Positions 27,542 through 35,900 of a DNA stretch of 45,868 nucleotides are shown piece after piece (within the stretch, counting starts at the first letter, position 1; each line of letters opens with the position of its first letter). The notes under the pieces are model-generated. The model did not search any database and had not been told where the DNA came from. It was given only the letters and a program-made list of their open reading frames with translations. Made by a program: the position numbers and the translations under genes. The DNA is from an uncultured Lewinella sp. (GTDB lineage: Bacteria; Bacteroidota; Bacteroidia; Chitinophagales; Saprospiraceae): positions 1-45,868 of the forward strand of contig CAJXOS010000039.1 in the NCBI GenBank assembly GCA_913057725.1. Reading direction: 5' to 3'.

Positions 27542-28198
27542 ATGACCTTTGAAACCGGAGATATCACCACCATCCTGCACCAGCACTTTCCACAGATCGC
27601 TGAACGCAGTCTTCAAGAGGAGATTGCCGAAGTAGGTAAGATCATGCACTTTAGAGCAGGAGAAGTTATCATGGACTATGATAGCTATATCAAACTCGTG
27701 CCACTGATCATTAAAGGCAGTATTCGTGTAAGTAAGGAAGACGACCTTGACGGACGTGAAATCCTACTCTACTTCCTCAGCGCTGGGGATACATGTTCGA
27801 TGTCCTTCAGTTGTTGTATGATGAATAAACGAAGCGTCATTCGAACCGAGGCTGTAGAAGACACAACCCTGATTGGTATCCCAATCAAATACGTTGATCA
27901 GTGGATGACGAAATACCAAAGCTGGAAGAACTTTGTAATGCTGAGTTATGACAACCGCCTTATCGAAATGGTACGGGTAATTGACAGCATCGCCTTCAGC
28001 AATATGGATAATCGCCTGCGAGAATATCTGGAGGCTCGGGTGGAGTCTACCGGCTCGGCTGTTATTCAAGCCACTCACCAAGAGATTGCGAATGATCTTA
28101 ATGCTTCGCGCGAAGCTGTTTCGCGCCTACTCAAAAAAATGGAAAATCTTGGGGTGGTGCAATTGGGTCGAAACCAAGTAGAATTGTTAGGCAATTAA
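27542..28198 (+). CDS. Crp/Fnr-family transcription regulator
   Basis: DNA-binding regulator of 218 aa. The cyclic-nucleotide-binding-like domain spans about 20-125, a dimer helix about 127-165, and a winged helix about 170-218 (ATHQEIANDLNASREAVSRLLKKME). R190, E191 and R195 of the recognition helix align with R180, E181 and R185 of E. coli CRP, which read GTGA. Three cysteines lie close together (C85, C91, C92), which could sense thiols or persulfides, though related Bacteroidota proteins often carry them. There is no N-terminal FNR-type Fe-S cysteine cluster. It is the last gene of the operon driven by operator 3, so it probably activates its own synthesis and the other operator-bearing units. 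Confidence 0.9.
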   Translation: MTFETGDITTILHQHFPQIAERSLQEEIAEVGKIMHFRAGEVIMDYDSYIKLVPLIIKGSIRVSKEDDLDGREILLYFLSAGDTCSMSFSCCMMNKRSVIRTEAVEDTTLIGIPIKYVDQWMTKYQSWKNFVMLSYDNRLIEMVRVIDSIAFSNMDNRLREYLEARVESTGSAVIQATHQEIANDLNASREAVSRLLKKMENLGVVQLGRNQVELLGN

Positions 28199-28247
28199 TG
28201 CCGCTCAACTTGTCATCGCTGTACCTATGCCGGCATGAATGACTAAA

Positions 28248-28291
28248 GTGATCTTCATCACGAAATTCTTGCCTTAATTGACCGACCTTTG
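28248..28291 (+). promoter_or_regulatory. Crp/Fnr-type operator 4 and -7 box, upstream of sulP
   Basis: GTGAT-cttc-ATCAC lies at 28248-28261. After exactly 22 nt follows GACCTTTG (28284-28291), one base from TAnnTTTG. Transcription would begin near 28296, 16 nt before the sulP ATG. The operator centre would be at about -41.5. Confidence 0.65.
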
Positions 28292-28311
28292 TGCCATAAT
28301 CATCAGAGATA

Positions 28312-30045
28312 ATGGGAATAAAGGAAAGGATTCCGGCATTGAGCTGGCTCAAAACATATTCATCAACTGACTTCCGGGCAGACCTTGCTGCAGGGCTTAC
28401 CGTTGGCGTTATGCTGATACCGCAAGGCATGGCCTACGCTATGATTGCTGGTTTGCCTCCGATCTACGGTTTATACGCCAGTACCCTTCCCCTCATTATT
28501 TATGCCATTATGGGTACCTCCCGGCAATTAGCCGTGGGGCCAGTAGCTATGGTCTCACTGCTAACGGCTGCGGGAATTGGCATCCTCGCCGAAGGTGGTA
28601 CCGAAGCTTATATTACGCTGGCTATCATGCTAGCTTTCATGGTTGGCGCAATCCAGTTCCTCCTAGGGCTTTTCCGGTTAGGCTTTTTGGTCAACTTTCT
28701 TTCTCATCCCGTCATTAGCGGATTCACCTCCGCAGCAGCCCTTATCATTGGTCTGAGTCAGCTTAAGCACTTGCTTGGGATTGAGATCGCTCGAACTCAT
28801 CACGTTCACGAAATCATCATTCAAGCGGTAGAGCGCTTTGGCGCTATTAATTGGCTAACTGTTGCCGTTGGTATCGGTGGTATTGGATTGATTCTGGCCG
28901 TAAAACGCTGGAGCAAATCTATTCCGGGATCCTTACTAGCGGTGGTCTTTGGGATTCTAGCGGTTTGGTTATTGGGATTGAATGAGCAAGGCGTAAAAAT
29001 TGTTGGGGACATACCTAGCGGTTTACCAGCACTGGTTCTTCCAAGCTTCAGCTGGGCAACTATTCAGACGTTACTCCCGGTTGCCCTCGCCATATCTCTG
29101 GTGAGCTTTATGGAAAGCATTGCTGTAGCAAAAGCCATTCAGGCAAAACATAAGAATTACGAGGTTGTACCTAATCAGGAACTAATAGCATTAGGCATGG
29201 CCAATATTGGTGGTGCTTTTTTCCAATCTTACCCGGTAACGGGTGGTTTCTCTCGAACAGCCGTTAATGATCAAGCTGGCGCTAAAACGGGAATGGCCTC
29301 TATTTTCAGTGCGATATTGATCATTTTGACACTGCTATTCCTGACACCGCTGTTCTACTTTTTACCAAAAGCGATCCTGGCGTCTGTTATCATGGTAGCC
29401 GTATTTGGTTTGATTGACTACAAAGAAGCCTTTCATCTTTGGCATACGGATCGTTCGGATTTCTGGATGCTCATTATCACCTTTGTGGCGACCCTCTCCT
29501 TGGGCATCGAGCAAGGAATTGGGATTGGAGTGATCCTGTCGCTTGCAATGATCATTTTCGAAACCACACGTCCACATATCGCCCAATTAGGGAAGGTACC
29601 TGGCACGCATTTTTACCGCAACCAAGAGCGATTTGAGCAAGTGGAGGTACGCCCCGATTTACTCATCGTCCGCTTTGACGCTCGCTTGTATTTTGCTAAC
29701 CTCAATTTCTTCCGCGACAAACTCCGGAAATGGATTACGCTCAAAGGCGAAACCCTGGAAGCAATCATTCTTAACGCCGAGAGTATCAACAGCCTAGACA
29801 GTAGTGCTTTGCATTTCCTGGAAGAGCTGGCAGCCGAACTACGAGCCAACAACCAACGCCTGCTTTTCTCCGGCGTAAAGGGTCCAGTACGCGATAATCT
29901 AGCTAAAGCCAACCTTATTCAGAAAATTGGTGTAGATCATTTCTTCATGAGCGTCCAAGAGGCGGTAGATTTCTTCGATCAGCAACGGCAAACGCCGACA
30001 ACAAAGCAGCAATACCCGGAATTTACGCTCCAAACCAATGTCTGA
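28312..30045 (+). CDS. SulP-family inorganic anion transporter
   Basis: Inner-membrane carrier of 577 aa. The transmembrane core (about 20-420, with the family start [31 protein letters not shown]) is followed by a C-terminal STAS domain (about 440-555, with [15 protein letters not shown]). SulP proteins move sulfate, bicarbonate or similar anions. Lack of a carbonic anhydrase next door and the presence of operator 4 point to sulfate or sulfite. Transport direction is not visible; a role in disposing of sulfate made by sulfite oxidation is inference. Confidence 0.9.
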   Translation: [577 protein letters not shown]

Positions 30046-30099
30046 CGGTTCAACTAGCGAATACGACCCTTCGCCCGTTTCTTCTTTTAGTTGACCGTC
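30044..30099 (+). terminator. Imperfect long hairpin after sulP
   Basis: Arms 30044-30056 and 30088-30099 pair over 12 bases with one bulged T, and the loop contains a second 5-bp stem (gcgaa with ttcgc). The left arm begins inside the sulP stop codon. The T-run afterwards is weak, so it may be a terminator or an mRNA 3'-end stabiliser. Confidence 0.4.
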
Positions 30100-30107
30100 A
30101 CTGCTTT

Positions 30108-30115
30108 TACCTTTG
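30108..30115 (+). promoter_or_regulatory. Predicted -7 box of the LytS/LytTR pair
   Basis: TACCTTTG matches TAnnTTTG completely. Transcription would start near 30120, giving a leader of about 48 nt to the ATG at 30168. No GTGA-N6-TCAC operator is seen, so this pair seems to lie outside the sulfur regulon. Confidence 0.45.
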
Positions 30116-30167
30116 TCCCGTACTCTTTTAGATCATGTATCTTTAGTACGTTGACGAAGTGACTGTT

Positions 30168-31235
30168 ATGTTAGAAGCAAGAAAATATGTTGGGTTTGAT
30201 GATCGGCTATTCGTGTTGTTCGGACTGCCGCTGACGAGCTTTTTCATTCCCCAGATATTTTTTCAGTTATATCCATGGGATCAATGGTCGGTATTTAAAG
30301 GCGAATGGTTACAGGCATTCTACTTTTCCCTAAGCTTCTGGGCACTTTTTCGCACACTTATGGTGTATATGCGGAAGCGGTTTCCCGGCTTCAACAACGC
30401 CAAGAAGCGAATCAAATGGATGGTACTGATCTATATCATTGCAGTCCCCATTGTAAACGTTCTTTTGGTTATAATTCTCAATGTCTGTGAGGTAAAAGAC
30501 AACTACGATCCCAATCCATACCAGGCTTACCTCACTACCTATGCCGTCTCATTTGCGATCATAGTACTATACGAGGCTATTTACTTTTATACTCAACTGA
30601 GAGAGTCCCTAACGGAAAAAGAGCAAGCGAAGCAGGCCCAAATTCGCTCGGAATTACAGGGATTGAGAAATCAGGTCAACCCTCATTTTCTGTTCAACAG
30701 CCTCAATACCTTGATGCATATCGTTGGGGAAGATCAGGACTTGGCAAAACGCTATCTGCAGCGACTCTCCAAGGTATATCGTTACATCCTCGAAAGTCGG
30801 AGTGAGCCGTTGATTACATTATCCAATGAGCTTGCCTTTATTCGAGCTTACAACTTTCTGCAAGAGGAGCGATTCCGAGGTAATCTCCAAGTTGACATCC
30901 GAGTAGACGAGGCCTTTGAAAACTACAAAATCGTTCCACTCAGTCTACAGATTCTATTTGAGAATGCGATAAAACACAATATTATCAGTCGCAAGCACCC
31001 CTTGCTGATTGAGGTTTTTGTTAATGAGCACTTACAGCTAGTGGTTACGAACAATCTTCAACGCAAACGCCAGGTGCTCGACTCTACACAAGTTGGCTTA
31101 GAAAACATTAGTAAACGCTATGCTTATTTCACCGAAAAGACAATTGAGATCCGTGAAGATGAGCAACATTTCACCGTAGCACTTCCCTTAATTCACCCCA
31201 CAAAACCAACAGTCTATGAAAGTGCTGATTATTGA
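30168..31235 (+). CDS. LytS-type sensor histidine kinase
   Basis: Membrane kinase of the His_kinase (PF06580) type, 355 aa from the ATG at 30168; a GTG at 30159 opens the frame slightly earlier. Four hydrophobic helices lie in the first 145 residues. A coiled coil and the phosphoacceptor motif LRNQVNPHFLFNSLNTL follow, and the ATP-binding domain has ENAIKHN. No ligand-binding domain is recognisable. It overlaps the next gene, a LytTR regulator, by 20 bp, so the two are translationally coupled partners. Confidence 0.9.
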   Translation: MLEARKYVGFDDRLFVLFGLPLTSFFIPQIFFQLYPWDQWSVFKGEWLQAFYFSLSFWALFRTLMVYMRKRFPGFNNAKKRIKWMVLIYIIAVPIVNVLLVIILNVCEVKDNYDPNPYQAYLTTYAVSFAIIVLYEAIYFYTQLRESLTEKEQAKQAQIRSELQGLRNQVNPHFLFNSLNTLMHIVGEDQDLAKRYLQRLSKVYRYILESRSEPLITLSNELAFIRAYNFLQEERFRGNLQVDIRVDEAFENYKIVPLSLQILFENAIKHNIISRKHPLLIEVFVNEHLQLVVTNNLQRKRQVLDSTQVGLENISKRYAYFTEKTIEIREDEQHFTVALPLIHPTKPTVYESADY

Positions 31236-31977
31236 AGATGAATTTCACGCCGTTCAGTATTTAAGCGGTCTTTTGAAGGAGCTCATTCCTGATTTAGAAA
31301 TTCTGGCTACCATAGATACCGTGGAAGAAGCTGTAGAGTGGTTCCAGGCTAACCCAGCCCCCGCTCTAGTCTTTATGGATATCCAATTAGCGGATGGTTT
31401 GAGTTTTGACATCTTCAAACACGTCGAGGTGAGTGCTCCGGTTGTATTCACCACCGCTTTTGATCAATACACACTCCGGGCCTTCAAGCTTAATAGCATT
31501 GACTACCTCCTCAAACCTATTGAAAAGGAAGAACTGGAAGCGGCTTTAGCAAAGTTCACCAAATACCATCAAGTACAACCTACCACCGATTGGCAGAAAC
31601 TGCTGGCCAACTTACCCATACAACAGCAAGATGCTTACCGCCAGCGCTTCCTGTCCAAGCAAGGCAAGAGTCTTACTTATCTGCTCAGTGAGGATATTGC
31701 TTATCTCTACAGCGACGAGGGAATAACCTTTGCAATTGACCGGAACGGAAAGCGATTTGTTCTCGATATCACCATTGACAAACTCCATGGGGAATTGGAT
31801 CCAAAGGACTTCTTCCGCATCAACCGTGGGCAAATCGTCAACATCCAATCCATCCAACAGATTGATAGTTGGTTTAGCCACCGGTTAAAGCTAAAAGTTC
31901 AGCCCACTAACGAGGCGATCGAACATGTGGTAAGTAGAGATCGAGTAAAAGACTTTAAGGCGTGGTTGGATCACTAA
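31216..31977 (+). CDS. LytTR-family response regulator
   Basis: Response regulator of 253 aa. The receiver domain (1-120) has phosphorylatable D55 in FMDIQLADG and the conserved lysine in LLKPIEKEE. The LytTR DNA-binding domain (about 145-250) reads FRINRGQIVNIQSI near its end, typical of this family. LytTR proteins bind paired direct repeats. The target genes are not apparent here. The gene ends 7 bases before the stop of the convergent TPR gene. Confidence 0.92.
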   Translation: MKVLIIEDEFHAVQYLSGLLKELIPDLEILATIDTVEEAVEWFQANPAPALVFMDIQLADGLSFDIFKHVEVSAPVVFTTAFDQYTLRAFKLNSIDYLLKPIEKEELEAALAKFTKYHQVQPTTDWQKLLANLPIQQQDAYRQRFLSKQGKSLTYLLSEDIAYLYSDEGITFAIDRNGKRFVLDITIDKLHGELDPKDFFRINRGQIVNIQSIQQIDSWFSHRLKLKVQPTNEAIEHVVSRDRVKDFKAWLDH

Positions 31978-31984
31978 GCACTTT

Positions 31985-32839
31985 CTAATAAGCGCGCAGG
32001 TCAGAGTATTGCCCGAGGGTAATCACCTGCCAAGCATCCAACACGTGCAGCACCTCTGCTTGATGAACAGCCGCCAAAGCAATCAAGGCATGATCATCCG
32101 GCGTATCTTTTTCCTCAGCGGGTAGAATAGAACGACCGTAGAATTCCGGAAAAGCTTGTGGGTTATCCACTACCATAGACCGAGCTGCGTTAGACCAGAC
32201 CTCAAAGCCAATTCTAGCTTCATAACACAACTTCTCCAGTTGCTGAATATGCTTTGCTGAAACGTTATGTAGCAAGCAGGAATAAGTACGGTAGTGGGAA
32301 CGTTTCACCTGACCAAGCTCAGCGTATACTGGCACTCGCCGATTATCTACAATGTGGTGACCAACTGCTTTGCGTTCGTACAGTACTTCGTCCCGAAACC
32401 GAAAACCCGATGCCGGATGAGGAATACTTAAAATACGAGCTCGAGCGGGATCAATTGCCGACATCCAAAGGATTTCGAAAGTGCCATCGTAAGTTAGGCG
32501 TAGGCCTTCCGGCTTGCCCGACAACTCACTTAATCCAAACTTACTCCAGACACTACGAGCTACGCGCCACTTCTTCAGTGCCGTGGCAGCAATAGCCAGG
32601 CACCACCATGCTTCGCGGAGTGCAGGTAAAAAAGCCACCGTTTTTTTGAAGTAATAGAAGGCAGGTTTCCATTCACGGCGTTCGTGATAGATACGTCCGA
32701 GCGCTAGATAAGGGGCTGGCCACTCAGGTTCAAGCTTAATGACGCGCTTGTACAACTTCACCGCATGATACACGTCTCCAAGTTGGCCGTAGCGTTCGGC
32801 TTCCTCAAATAGTTGCTTATGATCTGGTGGTATGTACAT
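31985..32839 (-). CDS. TPR-repeat protein of unknown function
   Basis: Protein of 284 aa without signal peptide. Residues about 5-105 form two to three tetratricopeptide repeats (AVKLYKRVIKLEPEWPAPYLALGRIY, then a related repeat). Residues about 110-284 are an unrecognised region with the phrases FEILWMSAIDPARARI and LGQVKRSHYRTYSCLLHN. I know no function for it. It runs convergent to the LytTR gene and divergent from the oxoprolinase-type gene, so its neighbours tell little. It is probably cytoplasmic. Confidence 0.7.
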   Translation of the reverse strand: MYIPPDHKQLFEEAERYGQLGDVYHAVKLYKRVIKLEPEWPAPYLALGRIYHERREWKPAFYYFKKTVAFLPALREAWWCLAIAATALKKWRVARSVWSKFGLSELSGKPEGLRLTYDGTFEILWMSAIDPARARILSIPHPASGFRFRDEVLYERKAVGHHIVDNRRVPVYAELGQVKRSHYRTYSCLLHNVSAKHIQQLEKLCYEARIGFEVWSNAARSMVVDNPQAFPEFYGRSILPAEEKDTPDDHALIALAAVHQAEVLHVLDAWQVITLGQYSDLRAY

Positions 32840-32978
32840 ACTCCCCCCTCTTCTTCTTTGGTCGTTGGATTATTGAAAACGCCTTGGCAGCGCTTCTTGT
32901 TGCAAAGTTAGGCGGGAGTACGCTATTTGGCAAGAGGTCATTAGCGATAATCTTTGTTGCCCTGCTTACCTTTAGGGC

Positions 32979-35900
32979 ATGGAGACATGGCAAATTTGGA
33001 TTGATACTGGTGGCACCTTTACTGATGGAATTGGAAAGGATTTACAGGGCAACTTACAACGAGTCAAGGTACTTTCCAGTGGCTGCCTGCGTGCTAGCAT
33101 TACCAGTTCGCTAGATGACCATACTTTCGAACTGGATTATCGCTTTCGAAATGACAGGCCCGATCTGCTGCGAGGCTATCATATGCGCCTCCTGGATCAC
33201 ACCCAACAACAATGGGAAGTGCGGTCGCTTGAAGGAACAAAGCTGACGCTAGCAGAACCATTTAATGGGCAGTTTCCTATAACTGTTGAATTCAGCGCCA
33301 ATGAAGAAGCGCCCGTTTTGGCCACACGTTTACTAACTCAAACTCCACTACACGAGTCATTCCCACCACTACAACTAAGACTAGGAACGACCAAAGGCAC
33401 CAATGCACTACTCGAACGAAAAGGCGCTAAGGTAGCGCTACTTATCACTAAAGGTTTTGCCGATCTACCGTACATAGGCACACAACAACGGCCCAATCTT
33501 TTTCAGCTTGACATCCCGGAGCCCGCGCTGCTGCATCATCAGGTGATCGAAGTAAATGAACGCTTAGCTGCTGACGGCACAGTACTACAGCCATTAGAGC
33601 CATCAGAAATAACTAGAATCCTCCAAACCCTAGATGCCGATGCTGTAGCCGTAGCATTATTACATGCCTACCACAACCCTATACACGAACGTCAGCTGGA
33701 GCAAGCGTTAAGTGAGGCGGGCTATATCTACAGTAGCATCAGCCATCGCCTCAGCCCTTCGGTCAAATTGCTGACTCGTACACAAACTGCCTTAGTAGAC
33801 GCCTATTTGGCTCCTATAATTGAGCAGTATCTAGGACGAATCCGTAAAAGCATTTTCCCAACGGTACTCACTAACCAGCAGTTTCTAGTAATGAGTAGCG
33901 CTGGTAGTTTACAAGCTGCCCAGCAATTTACCGCCAAGGACAGTCTTTTGAGTGGTCCGGCGGGTGGTGTTGTAGGGGCCGCACATATCGCAACTCAGCT
34001 GGGGGTAAAGAAAATCCTAACTCTGGATATGGGTGGCACTAGTACAGACACTGCCCACTACAATGGCCAACTCGATTATCGTTTTCAGGTTCAGGTAGGT
34101 GATGCTACTGTTCTCAGCCCAGGGCTTGCTATTGAAACGGTAGCAGCCGGTGGCGGCTCCATTTGCATGGCAAAAGATGGCAAATTGCTCGTCGGTCCCG
34201 AAAGCGCCGGAGCTGATCCAGGTCCTGCCTGCTACGGAGCAGGAGGCCCCTTGACCATTACTGATGTCAACCTATTACTGGGAAAGTTTACTCCAGAAGC
34301 GCTAAGCTTACCCCTGTCTTATCAGGCCGCTGAAGCTGTACTAGAAAAAATACGTGAGGACCTCCTAGCACAAAGCGGACACGCTTATTCAGCCGAGGAG
34401 CTGTTACGTGGTTTTGAGCAAATAGCAAATGAAAAAATGGCAGCTGCCATCCGGCGAATTTCAGTTCAGCAAGGATTTGATCCAAGAGAATATGCCTTGC
34501 TTGCCTTTGGCGGGGCAGGAGGCATGCACGCCTGTGCAATAGCAGAATTACTTGGGATTGAAAAAGTCATTCTCCCACGCGACGCGGGCTTGCTGAGTGC
34601 TTACGGGATGGGGCATGCAGGTATTGAACGCCTTGGCGAAAAGCAAGTATTACAAAAGTGGGAACACCTGGATACACCACTAGAAGAATTGATCCAAAAA
34701 ACGTTTTCCATAGCTCGGGATCAACTTCTACAGGAAGGATTTGAGAATGTCCTGTCTACTCCTGCAAGAGTACTTCTTTATCTGCGATTCTCTGGCCAGG
34801 ACACCCCTGTAGAACTTCGCTATGAGAATGGCTTACAAGTGGCCGATTCATTTAGAGCCTCCTACCAACAGCAATTTGGATATCTACCTGAAGGTCGCGA
34901 CATCGAACTGGAGAGTATCAAAGTATTTGCGGCAACGAGCGTCCCTACTTCCAAAGCACTTTCGGCACCACTTGCTACACCGACAGCTACTAAAAAGAAG
35001 ATTTATCGTTGGGAAGCGCTAGCAACTGGCTTCCAAAGCTCAGGGCCTGCAGTTCTTGCTGGCAAACAAGCAACAGCCTATGTCCCTGCCAACTGGCAAA
35101 TGACCCTCTGGAATGAAGGCCATGTAGTTCTACAGAAGCAAGCAGCCACACATCCAACGCCCACCGAATGGGGCGAGGCCATCGAACTAGAGTTGTTTAC
35201 TAATCGCTTCACCGCTATTGCCAATGCAATGGGGTCGCAATTACAACGCACGGCTTTTAGCGTAAACGTAAAAGAACGGCTTGACTTTAGTTGCGCTCTT
35301 CTAGACGCCAAAGGCTACTTGCTTGTCAACGCTCCTCACATTCCTGTTCACTTAGGAAGCTTAGGAATCTGTGCGCGGCTTTGTCTTGAGCACACGCCCA
35401 TGAAGAAAGGAGATGTTCTCATTGTTAACCACCCAAAATACGGTGGCTCGCACTTACCAGACATTACTTTATTGCAAGGAGTCTTTCTTGACTCAGGTCG
35501 TTGTGTCGGTTACGTTATTAACCGGGCCCACCACGCTGAGGTAGGCGGTAAGCGCCCAGGTTCTATGCCTCCAGACGCACAGAACCTTGAAGAAGAAGGT
35601 GTCGTTTTCCTTCCGCAATACTTGGTAAAGGAAGGCATACCACAATGGGACCTAATTGAAAAACACCTCATCGGCAGTGCTTTCCCAACTCGAGCGCTCG
35701 CCGAAAACATGGCCGATTTACGAGCAGGTTTAGCAGCCCTAAAAACAGGAGAGCAAGCTCTTTTACAAATGACTCAGAAGTACGGCGTCGACAAAGTAGC
35801 GTACTACATGGAAGCATTGCAAAGCAATGCAGCGCAAGTGCTTTTGAATAAACTGGCCTCGTTTAAAAGCACTAAACTATACGCGAAAGAAGCACTTGAC

